Shown in pieces: positions 1-9,629 of a stretch of DNA of 64,000 nt; the stretch's first letter is position 1, and each line of letters starts with the position of its first letter. Under the pieces are notes generated by a model. That model searched no databases. It saw nothing but the letters and a program-made list of their open reading frames with translations, and was not told the origin of the DNA. The stretch spans positions 55,495 through 119,494 of the forward strand of contig VGRO01000002.1 of assembly GCA_016875335.1 (NCBI GenBank), read 5' to 3'. This DNA comes from Deltaproteobacteria bacterium (GTDB lineage Bacteria; Myxococcota_A; UBA9042). The translations under genes were made by a program, and so were the position numbers.

Positions 1-587
1 TTTGCGTTCAAGGTGTCGAAGATGGTCTCCACCAGCAACAGGTGGGCGCCGCCGTCAATGAGACCGCGCACCTGTTCCGTGTACGCGTCGTGGACTTCGG
101 CCCAGGTGACGGCGCGGAACGCTGGGTCGTTGACGTCGGGCGACAGCGACAGGGTCTTGTTCAGCGGGCCGATCGACCCCACTGCAAATCGCGGCGTTGC
201 CGTGCGGTCACGCCACGCATCGGTGGCCCGCCGCGCCAGGCGCGCCGCCGCCACGTTCAGATCGTAGGCGAGGTGTTCGGTGCCGTAGTCGGCCTGGGCG
301 ATGCGCGTCGACGTAAAGGTATTGGTCTCGATCAAGTCCGCGCCGGCTGCGAGGTACTGCGCGTGGACGTCGGCGACCACGTCGGGCCGGGTCAGGCACA
401 ACAGGTCGGTATTGCCCTTGAGATCGCGCGGGTGGTCGCGCAGCAGGTCGCCGCGGAAATCGGCCTCGCGCAGCCCGCGCCGCTGCACCATGGTGCCGGT
501 GGCGCCGTCCAGAAAGAGCAGCCTCCGCGCCAGCAGGTCGTCGAGTTCGGCGACAACGCGCGGTTCGAGCCAGGGCAGTTCGGTCAT
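1..587 (-). CDS. metH: Methionine synthase (5-methyltetrahydrofolate-homocysteine methyltransferase), N-terminal part, truncated by window edge
   Basis: Reverse-strand translation from 587: MTELPWLEPRVVAELDDLLARRLLFLDGATGTMVQRRGLREADFRG...LKGNTDLLCLTRPDVVADVHAQYLAAGADLIETNTFTSTRIAQADYG...; homocysteine S-methyltransferase domain DGATGTM / ETNTF motifs; not in the ORF track because it runs off the window. Confidence 0.9.
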   Translation of the reverse strand, partial: MTELPWLEPRVVAELDDLLARRLLFLDGATGTMVQRRGLREADFRGDLLRDHPRDLKGNTDLLCLTRPDVVADVHAQYLAAGADLIETNTFTSTRIAQADYGTEHLAYDLNVAAARLARRATDAWRDRTATPRFAVGSIGPLNKTLSLSPDVNDPAFRAVTWAEVHDAYTEQVRGLIDGGAHLLLVETIFDTLNA

Positions 588-738
588 CGGGCGATTCCAC
601 CTCCGCCGCGGACGACGGGCCGGACATTATCGGCATCCGCGACATGGGGGCAAGGCCACGGGCCGGCATGGCCAGGTTGGCCGTGGCAAGCCCCCGTCCC
701 CCGAGACCGTTGACATTGCAGCGATTGTTGGGACCCGG

Positions 739-3700
739 TCAGCGGGCATCCACCCGGCTGCCCGGTCCGCCTTGGATGCGGTCCGGCGGCCCATACTTGA
801 CCATGCCGAAGGGTCGCACGGCCGGAACGCCCGCCCCCGGCCAGACGCCGACGGTGGTGCCCGCGGTCAGGTAGATGCCGTCGTCGATGGGAAAGTTGAG
901 GCTGAACGCCGCCTCCAGCTTCTCGTCGTTGCGGTCCCCAAAGGGCTTGAGCAGCGGCGTTTCGTGGGTGATGCCGAGATCCATCCACGCGCCTTCCGGC
1001 ATCCACGGGTTCTTCCAGTTGCCGCGCACGACCGTCGGGTTGAGGCTGCCCGCGACGCTCCACCGAAACGCCGGGCCGTCGTCGACCTTGAACATGCTGC
1101 GCGTGGCCTGGATGCGCGCACCTGCGGTCATCGCCAACCGCCACGGCCCCCACTGGCCCGACACGATGGCAGTCGGCTGGACGGTCGGCCCGGGTCGGCC
1201 GAGATACTGCACCGGGTCGCCCGCCGGAATGGTCGCCCACAGCATCGCCGCGTAGCCCCAGTCGCCGATGCGGTCGGGCCGGAACACGTACTTGGCGCCG
1301 ACCGCGATGTCGGCGATGGCCGGGTCGGAAGGCAGTTTTCCCGAATCGCGCCCGAAAAGGCTGGGGCGTTCCGCGACTTGCCACAGGCTGACCGGAACCA
1401 CCACGCCGAGCGTGACATGGTCGAACATGCGCATGGACAGGCCGACATCCATCTGCAGGCGGCTCTCGACCAACGGTCGCAACACCTTGGACTCGGTGCC
1501 GACCACCAGCGGCCGCCACGCGTATTGCAGTTGGCCGCCTGCGTACAGGCCGTGCAACTCCAGTTCGCGCGCGGCCTCGGTCAGGGCGATGCCCGTGCCG
1601 TCGAGCGTCGGCCGGGCGCCGGTGACGTCGGTCGGTTGCAGGGCCAGCGCCGGCGTCGTCGCGAGCAGCAGCGCGCAGAGCGCCATCCACGGGCGGCGGC
1701 GCCGCAGGATGACGCAGCCGGCCGCGGCGCCGAGCAGCGCAGCCAACCACGGCGCCTTCCGAGTGCCCGGCGCGGCGGCGCAGGCCGACAAGGGTGATGT
1801 GCCGCGCACCTGCGCTCCGTATTCCAGGGTGTCCTGGTCGTCGGCCGGGTCCAGGGGGTTGGTGCGCAGTTCCAGCACTTCGATGCCGTCGTTCAGCCCG
1901 CCGCCGTCGGTGTCGGCCGAGCGCGAGTTGGTGCGGTACACGAGCAGTTCGTCGCCGTCGGGCAGGCGGTCGCCGTCGCTGTCGGTGTCGCGGTAGTCGG
2001 GCTTGCCGTCGCCGTCGCTGTCGATGGGCGCTTGCAGCAGGCCGGGCTCGCTGCCGTGCTCGAGGCTGTCGGGGACGAGGTCGTTGTCGCTGTCGACGTC
2101 GCGTGCGTCGATGGTGCCGTCGCCGTCGCTGTCCAGCGGCGCCACCGGGTTCTGGACCTCGACGTTGTCCCAGATGCCGTCGGCGTCGCTGTCGGGCTTG
2201 AGCGGGTCGAGGCCGAGCGCCACCTCAATGGCATTGGCCAGCGAGTCGCCGTCGAAGTCGCCATCGTTGGCGCCATCGTCGAGCGGGTTCTCGGGGTCGG
2301 TCTCGCCCTGGTCCACCTTGCCGTCGCGGCTGAAGTCCTCTTGGCCGTCCGAGAGCCCGGCGCGGTCGCTGTCGGCCACGCGGGCGAGCGTGCGCGTGGT
2401 CGGGTCCTTGTCGGCCACGAAGACCCCCGAGCCGAGGGCGGTCGCTTGCGGCTTGGGCAAGGTCGTGCTGGTCAGGCCGGTCTCGGTGCCATCGAAGAGG
2501 CCGTCGCCGTCGCTGTCCTCGTCCAGCGCATCGATCAGTCCGTCGCCATCGGAGTCGAAGGCCCAATTCGCTTCCTGCCCGTCGAGCACGCCGTCGTCGT
2601 CGCTGTCGGCGTCGTTGGGCTTGGTCTTGAGCGCAGCTTCGGCGGTGTCGCCAATGCCGTCGGCGTCGGTGTCCGCCGCGTTGCTGATCTTGGTGGGATC
2701 GAGGGGGTCGCCCTCTGCAGCGTCGGGCGCGCCATTGCGGTTGCCGTCCTCGAAGCCATCGAGTTGGCCGTCGCGGTCGCTGTCCGCGGCCAGGGGCAGG
2801 GTCTTGGTCAGCGGTTGCGCGTCGGCCACAAAGGCGCCCTTGCCGGCATCGGTGCCGCCGATCTGCAGGCCAGCAGTGCCGTCGACGGGCTTGGTGACGC
2901 CGAGCTCCGTGCCGTCAGCGATGCCGTCGTCGTCGCTGTCGGGGTCGCGCGCACCCGGCAGGCCGTCGCCGTCGCTGTCGAAAAGGGCGTTGGGCTCGGC
3001 ACCGTCGGGCACCCCGTCGTCGTCGGTGTCGCGATCAGTCGAACTGGTGCCGGCGCGCAGTTCCTCGGCGTCGGCCAGGCCGTCGAGGTCGGTGTCGATG
3101 ACCTTGGCGACGCTCAGCGGGTCTTCGGGATCGCTCTCGCCGGTATCGAGCTTGCCGTTGCCGTTCGGGTCTTCCAGGCCGTCGCGCAGCCCGTCGCCAT
3201 CGCTGTCGGCGCGCAGCGGGTTGGTGGCCGTGGTCGGGTCCTCGTCCGCCCCAAAGTTGCGGCGCAACAGCCAGGTCGCCTTGGCGGTGATGGCGACGTT
3301 GCGCTCCGTGCCGTCCGACAGGCCGTCGTTGTCGCTGTCGGCGTCGTTCGCGCACGGCGCGCCGTCGCGGTCGGGATCGAGCGACAGGTTCCATTCGTTG
3401 CCGTCGAAGATGCCGTCGTCGTCGCTGTCGGCGTCGGCCGGGTTGGTGCCGACGTGGATCTCTTCGGCGTCGGGCAATCCGTCGGCGTCGGCATCGGGCA
3501 TCGCCGCGGTCGACGAGGCCAGCGTCGGGTTCGATTCGCCGGCAGCCACCTGCAGCTTGCCGTCGTGGTTCCAATCCTCGGCGCCGTCGCGCACGCCGTC
3601 CATGTCACTGTCGGCCGCATCGGGGTTGGTGATGGTGCTCGGGTCGGCATCCGCTCGAAACGCGCGCGCCGCCAGATCTGTGTGGTTGTCCAGTTTCGCG

Positions 3701-6700
3701 GCGGTCAAACCGGCCTCGACGCTGTCCCATACGCCGTCGTTGTCGCGGTCAGCGTCCAGCGGACCGATGAGGCCGTCGCCATCGCCGTCGACCGGCGGCT
3801 CGGCGTCGTCGGCCAGGCCGTCGTCGTCCGAATCGCGATCGAGCGGCGACGTGCCCAGTTGCACCTCCGGGCCGTCGAGCATGCCGTCGCCGTCGCTGTC
3901 CGGGTTGGTGCGCTGGGTGCCTTGCTTCTTCTCGTCGCCGTCCGGCAACTGGTCGGCGTCGCTGTCGAGCGACCGATAGTCGGCCTCGCCGTCGCCGTCG
4001 GTGTCCTTGGGCGGGGTTTTCCAGTCGGCGTCGCCCGCCTCGTCCTTGTCGAGCCAGCCATCGCCGTCGCTGTCCTCGTCCTTTGCGTCGGGCGTTCCGT
4101 CGCCGTCGGTGTCCACCAGTTGGCCGCCGGGAGCCTCATGGCCGTCGGCGATGGTGTCGCCATCGGTGTCGGGGTTCTTGGGATCGAGCCCGGCCTTGAG
4201 TTCCACCGGGTTCTTGAGGCCGTCGCCATCCAGATCCCCGGCGCTGTCATCGGCGGGGTCAAGCGCATTGGTGCCGTCTTGGACCTCTTGGCCGTCGGGT
4301 GTGCCACCCTTGTCGGTGTCGGCGACGTTGGGGTCGGTCTCGCCGGGGTCCACCTTGCCGTTCTTGTTCTTGTCCTCACCGGCGTCGAACAGGCCATCGC
4401 CGTCGGTGTCCTTTGCCAGCGGATTGGTCTTGCTGGCCGGGTCGCTGTCGCCGGCTTTGCCGATCTCCAGGCCGTCGGCGAGGCCATCGCCATCGGTGTC
4501 CGCCAGGCCAGGGTTGGTCTCGGTGGCGTCCACCTTGCCGTTCTTGTTGGCGTCCTCGGCCGCGTCGGTCAAACCGTCGCCGTCGGTGTCCGCGCCTTTG
4601 GGGTTGGTGGTGGAGGCGGGGTCCGCGTCGCCCTTCTTGCCCAGTTCCAGGCCATCGGGCAGCCCGTCGCCATCGGTGTCCACGACCAGCGGGTTGGTGC
4701 CGTAGAAGTTGACTTCCAAACCGTCGTTGACGCCATCGCCGTCGCTGTCGGGCTGGGTCGGGTCGGTCTCTGCCAGGGCCTTGTCCCACACGCCGTTCTT
4801 GTTGGCGTCCTCGCTGCCGTCGGCGAGGTTGTCGCCGTCGCTGTCCGCTTTCTTGGGGTTGGACTCGGTGGCCTCGGTCGCGCCGTTCTTGTTCTTGTCC
4901 TCGACGCCATCGCCGATGCCGTCGCCGTCGCTGTCGGCCACGTTCGGATCGCTGCCGGCAAACGCGGGGAACTTGCCGCCGTACTTTCCGTTGACTTCGA
5001 CGCTGTCCAGGATGCCGTCGGCGTCGCTGTCCTTGGCGCGCGGGTTGGTCGGGTTGGCCACCGGAGCGCCCTTGTCGTCGGGCTTCTTGACGCTGTACTC
5101 CTGCACGTTGGTCAGGCCGTCGCCGTCGCTGTCCAGGGGGCCGTCGCTCGGGTCCAGCGGCAAGAGCGGCGGCCCCTCGCCCGTTTTGACGGCGTACTTG
5201 ACCTCCCAGCCGTCGTCCATGCCATCGCCGTCAGTGTCCTTCTTGGCGGGGTCGGTCTCGCCGAGCGCGGCCTCCCACTTGCCGTTGTGGTTGGCATCCT
5301 CGTCGCCATCGAGCAACCCGTCGCCGTCGGTATCGGCGCCAAAGACGTCGGTCAGCGACGCCGGGTCGAGGTCCGCCTGGAATGGAATCGCGGTCGCCTT
5401 GGGGTCCTTGGCCGACACCTGCAGCGCCACCGCGCCCAGTTCGACGGCGTCGCTCAGCTTGTCGGCGTCGGTGTCGTACAGCGTGGGACTGGTGCCTCCG
5501 GTCACCGCAGCCGCGGAGCCATCCTTGGAGATGCCGCCTTCGTTGCCGTCGAGCAGGCCGTCGTCGTCGGTATCGGCGTCCTTGGGGTTGGTCACCAGGC
5601 GGTCCTTGAGCGGCAGGACTTCCTGGCCGTCGTCGATCTTGTCGCCGTCGCCGTCGGCGTCGGTCGGGTTGGTCTTGGAGATGGTGTCCTCGTAGTTGGT
5701 GGACAACCCGTCGCCGTCGGGGTCCTTGCCGGCGTCGTCGGCCTTGACCTTGGGGTCGCTGCCGTCGCTCAGTTCGACCGGATCGTAGACCCCGCCGCCA
5801 TCGCTGTCGGCCAGCAGGGGGCTGGTGCCCAACTGCACTTCCTTGCCGTCGGCCAGGGTGTCCCAATCGGTGTCGGCGACCAGCGGCAGGGTCTTGTGGG
5901 TGTTGACCTCGGCGCCGTCGGACAGTCCGTCGCCGTCCGAGTCGGCCTTGAGCGGGTCGGTCTGGACGATCGGACTGACCTCGAACCCGTCGACCAGACC
6001 ATCGCCATCGGTATCGGCCACGGTCGGCTTGGTCTTGTACTTTTTCACTTCCTCGCCGTCGTCCAGACCATCTCCGTCGGTGTCCTTGACCAATCGGTTG
6101 GTGTTGTAGACGTTCTCCTCTTTCCAGTCCGAGAGGCCATCGCCGTCCTTGTCCTGGGTGTCGTCGCTCGGGTCGGTGGGGTCGGTGCCGTCGATGAGCA
6201 CCTCGGCGCCGTCGTCCGAAAAGCCGTTGTCGGTGTCCACCTGTAGCGGGCTGCTCTTGGTCACCTGCAGTTCGATGTTGTCGGGCAGCCCGTCGCCGTC
6301 GGTATCGACCTTGGTCGGATTGGTCTTGAACTTGACCACCTCGGCGTGGTCGGTCAGAAAGTCGCCATCGGTGTCGGCCTTGAGCGGATTGGTGGCGGGC
6401 ACGCTGCCGGCGGGCTTGATCTCTTCCAAGTCGAGCAGGCCATCGCCGTCGGTGTCCTTGAGCGTCGGGTCGGTGCCTGCGTCGAACTCGTCGCCGTTGT
6501 TCAGGCCGTCGCCGTCGGGATCGCCAGCGGGCCCCTGCCCCAGGTTGCCGAAATAGCTGACCTCCCAGCCGTCCTGCAGACCGTCGGCGTCGGCGTCGGC
6601 CGCCGCGGCCCACGCAGAACGAGCGGCGAATACCGCGACGACGCAACCGAGAACTGCGACGCGGGCGGGCAGGGTGCAAATGGGTGGGCGAAGGCGTCGA

Positions 6701-6708
6701 TCATTCAT
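739..6708 (-). CDS. Giant thrombospondin type 3 (Ca-binding) repeat protein with signal peptide, C-terminal Cys-TM-Arg sorting-like segment and fused outer-membrane beta-barrel-like domain
   Basis: ORF with start at MNDRRLRPPICTLPARVAVLGCVVAVFAARSAWA (signal peptide), dozens of D-x-D-x-D-G repeats (DTDGDGLPDG), then CAAAPGTRKAPWLAALLGAAAGCVILRRRRPW and a ~300-aa beta-strand-rich tail. Confidence 0.88.
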   Translation of the reverse strand: MNDRRLRPPICTLPARVAVLGCVVAVFAARSAWAAAADADADGLQDGWEVSYFGNLGQGPAGDPDGDGLNNGDEFDAGTDPTLKDTDGDGLLDLEEIKPAGSVPATNPLKADTDGDFLTDHAEVVKFKTNPTKVDTDGDGLPDNIELQVTKSSPLQVDTDNGFSDDGAEVLIDGTDPTDPSDDTQDKDGDGLSDWKEENVYNTNRLVKDTDGDGLDDGEEVKKYKTKPTVADTDGDGLVDGFEVSPIVQTDPLKADSDGDGLSDGAEVNTHKTLPLVADTDWDTLADGKEVQLGTSPLLADSDGGGVYDPVELSDGSDPKVKADDAGKDPDGDGLSTNYEDTISKTNPTDADGDGDKIDDGQEVLPLKDRLVTNPKDADTDDDGLLDGNEGGISKDGSAAAVTGGTSPTLYDTDADKLSDAVELGAVALQVSAKDPKATAIPFQADLDPASLTDVFGADTDGDGLLDGDEDANHNGKWEAALGETDPAKKDTDGDGMDDGWEVKYAVKTGEGPPLLPLDPSDGPLDSDGDGLTNVQEYSVKKPDDKGAPVANPTNPRAKDSDADGILDSVEVNGKYGGKFPAFAGSDPNVADSDGDGIGDGVEDKNKNGATEATESNPKKADSDGDNLADGSEDANKNGVWDKALAETDPTQPDSDGDGVNDGLEVNFYGTNPLVVDTDGDGLPDGLELGKKGDADPASTTNPKGADTDGDGLTDAAEDANKNGKVDATETNPGLADTDGDGLADGLEIGKAGDSDPASKTNPLAKDTDGDGLFDAGEDKNKNGKVDPGETDPNVADTDKGGTPDGQEVQDGTNALDPADDSAGDLDGDGLKNPVELKAGLDPKNPDTDGDTIADGHEAPGGQLVDTDGDGTPDAKDEDSDGDGWLDKDEAGDADWKTPPKDTDGDGEADYRSLDSDADQLPDGDEKKQGTQRTNPDSDGDGMLDGPEVQLGTSPLDRDSDDDGLADDAEPPVDGDGDGLIGPLDADRDNDGVWDSVEAGLTAAKLDNHTDLAARAFRADADPSTITNPDAADSDMDGVRDGAEDWNHDGKLQVAAGESNPTLASSTAAMPDADADGLPDAEEIHVGTNPADADSDDDGIFDGNEWNLSLDPDRDGAPCANDADSDNDGLSDGTERNVAITAKATWLLRRNFGADEDPTTATNPLRADSDGDGLRDGLEDPNGNGKLDTGESDPEDPLSVAKVIDTDLDGLADAEELRAGTSSTDRDTDDDGVPDGAEPNALFDSDGDGLPGARDPDSDDDGIADGTELGVTKPVDGTAGLQIGGTDAGKGAFVADAQPLTKTLPLAADSDRDGQLDGFEDGNRNGAPDAAEGDPLDPTKISNAADTDADGIGDTAEAALKTKPNDADSDDDGVLDGQEANWAFDSDGDGLIDALDEDSDGDGLFDGTETGLTSTTLPKPQATALGSGVFVADKDPTTRTLARVADSDRAGLSDGQEDFSRDGKVDQGETDPENPLDDGANDGDFDGDSLANAIEVALGLDPLKPDSDADGIWDNVEVQNPVAPLDSDGDGTIDARDVDSDNDLVPDSLEHGSEPGLLQAPIDSDGDGKPDYRDTDSDGDRLPDGDELLVYRTNSRSADTDGGGLNDGIEVLELRTNPLDPADDQDTLEYGAQVRGTSPLSACAAAPGTRKAPWLAALLGAAAGCVILRRRRPWMALCALLLATTPALALQPTDVTGARPTLDGTGIALTEAARELELHGLYAGGQLQYAWRPLVVGTESKVLRPLVESRLQMDVGLSMRMFDHVTLGVVVPVSLWQVAERPSLFGRDSGKLPSDPAIADIAVGAKYVFRPDRIGDWGYAAMLWATIPAGDPVQYLGRPGPTVQPTAIVSGQWGPWRLAMTAGARIQATRSMFKVDDGPAFRWSVAGSLNPTVVRGNWKNPWMPEGAWMDLGITHETPLLKPFGDRNDEKLEAAFSLNFPIDDGIYLTAGTTVGVWPGAGVPAVRPFGMVKYGPPDRIQGGPGSRVDAR
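1900..6560 (-). repeat. Degenerate tandem repeat region encoding TSP3 DxDxDG repeats
   Basis: Plus strand shows endless variants of gccgtcgccgtcgctgtc / gccatcgccgtcggtgtc at irregular spacing, all in frame with the reverse-strand ORF. Confidence 0.9.
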
Positions 6709-6818
6709 GCGGCTATGGTGGCGCGGGCCGGTGGCGAGGGCAAGGGCCGGTCGCAAGCCTGCAGGCTGACTTGGAAAAATCGTCGCGGACGGGCCCAAGT
6801 CGCCCGGGTTGCATTGAC

Positions 6819-9620
6819 ATGCGGCCCGGCCCAGACTTGCGGCCCCGCGCCGCCGGGCGCGCCCGAGGTCGCGTGCTGCCGCGCATCATCCCGATCCTGT
6901 TGTTGCTGACCGGCTGCACGGGCCTGCTGTACGAGGTGGTGCTGTCGCGCATGCTGGCACTGCACCTCGGGTCGTCGGGATCGTCCCAGGCGGTGATGCT
7001 GGCGACGTTCCTCGGCGGACTGGCGGCCGGCGCATGGGCCGTCGAGGGGCCGCTGCGCAAGCGGGTGGTCGCCCTGCGGCGACCGATCGCGGGCTACGCG
7101 GCCCTGGAGGCCTTCATCGGCGCCTGGGCGCTGGCGCTGCCGACCGTGTCGTTCTACGCGTTCGAGACGTTCGCCGAGGTGGCGCAGCTCTTGCCGCCGG
7201 GCGGTTGGCAGGCGACGCTGGCCAAGCTCACCCTAGCCGCCGCGCTCGCCCTGCCCTTGACGGGCGCGATGGGCGCCACCTTGCCGGTGCTAGCCGCGGG
7301 CGTGCAGCGGCTCGACCCGGAGCGCGGCGTGCAATTGGTGTCGCGGTACTACGTGGTCAACGCGCTCGGCGCGGCCATGGGCGCGGCGGTGACCGGATTC
7401 GTGCTCATCGAGGCGTTCGGCATCGTGCAGCCGCTGTACTTGGGCGCGGCCGTCAACCTGGCGGTGGCCATCGTGGCGTGGCTGCTGGGCCTGCGCGCCC
7501 CGGCGCCCGCGGGCGAGGCGAAGGTTCCAGCGGCTGCGGAGCCGGACGGTGAATCCCCGAGGGCCGCCTCCGCGGGTGGATCGGCCCCCTGGGATCTGGT
7601 CGGAGCGGCGCTGGCCACCGGGTTCGTGTCGCTGTGCGCTGAGGTCTTGTGGACGCGCATCGCGGCTTTGTCGCTCGGCTCGTCTGTGCACGCGTTTGCC
7701 TTCATGCTCACGGTCGCCATCGCCGGCATTTCGCTTGGCAGCGCATGGTCGGCCCGCGCGGTGCGCTCGCACGACCCGCAGTGGGTGCTGGCGATGAGCC
7801 AGGCCGCGGCGGCGGCGGCGACAGCGTTTCTGCTGCTGCGACTCGACGCCCTGCCAATCCGCCTCGCCGAAATCCGCCTCGCCCTGCATCCACATCCCGA
7901 CAACTACGCGGCGTGGCTGTGGCGGGGCAACCTCTACCTCGCTGCGCACCTGCTGCCGTCGGCGATGGCGTTGGGGGCGTCGTTTCCGGCGCTGCTGGCC
8001 AGCGCACAGGCCCGCGGCGCAGCCATGGACCGGGCGACCGCGCGGATCCTGGCGGCCAATACCGCCGGCAACTTGCTCGGCGCGCTCGGCTGCGGCTTTG
8101 TGGTGATGCCGGCGCTCGGCGTCGAGGTGTCGCTGCTGGTCACGTTCTGCATCTCGATCGTGGTGGCATTCATCGTCCTGCCGCGGCCGTGGCAGGGCCG
8201 CCCTCTGTTGACCGTCGCTGGCGTGGGCCTGGCGCTCGGCCCGCTGCTGCTGGTCGCCGCACCCGACGGGTTCGTGCTCACCCGCGGGCTTTTCCGGCTG
8301 CGCGATACCAAGCCCCAAGACGTGGTCCGGTTCGTCGAGGCGCGCCGCAAGCACATCGCTCCGCTGTACCGCCGCGACGGCAAGGACGCCACCATCACCG
8401 TCGACAAGTTCTCTAGCGGGTTCCTGAACTTTCGCACCAACGGCAAGAGCGACGGCGGTACCGGAACCGACGTCATCACCCAGATGATGCTCGGCCACCT
8501 CGGCATCTTGCACCGGCCGCACGCCACCCGCGCTTTCACCATCGGCCTGGGCACCGGCATGACCGCCGCGGCCCTCGCCAGCCGGACACCGATGCACGTC
8601 CAGGTGGTCGAACTCAGCGGCTCGGTGCTCGAGATCGCGCCCATCTTCGCCAGCTTCAACGGCGAGGTCTGGAAGCACCCGCGGGTCGCCATCACCATCG
8701 CCGACGCCCGCGAGGTGTTGCGCACGCTGCCAGACGCCACGCTGGACATCGTCGTCAGCGAACCGAGCAACCCGTGGGTCGTCGGCGTGGCCGACCTGTT
8801 CACCGCCGACAGCTTTGGCCGCATCCGCCGCAAGCTCAAGCCCGACGGCGTACTGGTGCAGTGGTTGCAGCACTACGAGTTGTCCGAGGAGGTGCTCAAG
8901 GCCATCCTGTGCACGCTCGACGGCGCGTTCGCCCACGTCAAGGTCTATCGCATGTCGTCCGGGGATCTCGCCCTGGTCGGCTCCAATGCACCGCTCGAGG
9001 TCGATTTCGCCGCGGCCGAAGCAGCCTTCGCGGATCCCGGCGTCGTGGCCCACCTCGACAAGCTGGCGCGGCCCGACGTGGCGCGATCGGTCCTGCAGTT
9101 GCTGGCCGGGCAACTGTGTGGCGACAAGACCGTGCGCAGGTTGTGCGCGGGCTTCGACCAACCGCTGCGCGAGTTGCACCCCAAGGTCGAGTACGTGGCT
9201 CCGCGCGATTTTTTCGCCCAGTCGTCGGCCCGCATGTTGTCCGCGCAGCTCGACACCCGACGTGGCGACGATCCGGCGCGGTTGGGCGACAGCGACTTGC
9301 CGCGCTACTTGGTCCAACGGCCGCTGGACGACGCCAAGCGCCAGGAACTGCACAAGTATTTCATCGAGGTCAACCACCCGTTCGACACCAGCCTGACGGG
9401 CGCCACGGGCGATCCGGCCAAGCCGGCCAAGGCGCTGCGCAAGGCGCTCGAGGGGCTGCCGGTGTTCGCGGGTGCAGACGGCGCGCAGAAGACCAAAGCC
9501 TGCGCGGATCTGCGCCGCGATGCCAAGTGGTTGGCCGACAGCCCGCACACCGTCCTCGGCCCCGCCTCGACCGATGCCAACGCGATGGCCTGGGTCGGCT
9601 ACTGCGACTCCGTGCCGTGA
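6819..9620 (+). CDS. Polytopic membrane protein fused to spermidine synthase-like (SpeE) domain
   Basis: N-terminal TM segments (LLLTGCTGLLYEVVLSRML...), C-terminal GLGTGMTAAALASRTPMHVQVVELSGSVLEIAPIF...SEPSNPWVVGVADLFT typical of SAM-binding spermidine synthase-like domains. Confidence 0.85.
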   Translation: MRPGPDLRPRAAGRARGRVLPRIIPILLLLTGCTGLLYEVVLSRMLALHLGSSGSSQAVMLATFLGGLAAGAWAVEGPLRKRVVALRRPIAGYAALEAFIGAWALALPTVSFYAFETFAEVAQLLPPGGWQATLAKLTLAAALALPLTGAMGATLPVLAAGVQRLDPERGVQLVSRYYVVNALGAAMGAAVTGFVLIEAFGIVQPLYLGAAVNLAVAIVAWLLGLRAPAPAGEAKVPAAAEPDGESPRAASAGGSAPWDLVGAALATGFVSLCAEVLWTRIAALSLGSSVHAFAFMLTVAIAGISLGSAWSARAVRSHDPQWVLAMSQAAAAAATAFLLLRLDALPIRLAEIRLALHPHPDNYAAWLWRGNLYLAAHLLPSAMALGASFPALLASAQARGAAMDRATARILAANTAGNLLGALGCGFVVMPALGVEVSLLVTFCISIVVAFIVLPRPWQGRPLLTVAGVGLALGPLLLVAAPDGFVLTRGLFRLRDTKPQDVVRFVEARRKHIAPLYRRDGKDATITVDKFSSGFLNFRTNGKSDGGTGTDVITQMMLGHLGILHRPHATRAFTIGLGTGMTAAALASRTPMHVQVVELSGSVLEIAPIFASFNGEVWKHPRVAITIADAREVLRTLPDATLDIVVSEPSNPWVVGVADLFTADSFGRIRRKLKPDGVLVQWLQHYELSEEVLKAILCTLDGAFAHVKVYRMSSGDLALVGSNAPLEVDFAAAEAAFADPGVVAHLDKLARPDVARSVLQLLAGQLCGDKTVRRLCAGFDQPLRELHPKVEYVAPRDFFAQSSARMLSAQLDTRRGDDPARLGDSDLPRYLVQRPLDDAKRQELHKYFIEVNHPFDTSLTGATGDPAKPAKALRKALEGLPVFAGADGAQKTKACADLRRDAKWLADSPHTVLGPASTDANAMAWVGYCDSVP

Positions 9621-9629
9621 AACGCCGCG

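Noticed and set aside
2032-6246. 1404-aa plus-strand ORF opposite the TSP3 gene
   Set aside because: Low-complexity Val/Gly/Ala translation is the antisense shadow of DxDxDG repeats; the reverse-strand frame has signal peptide and domain structure
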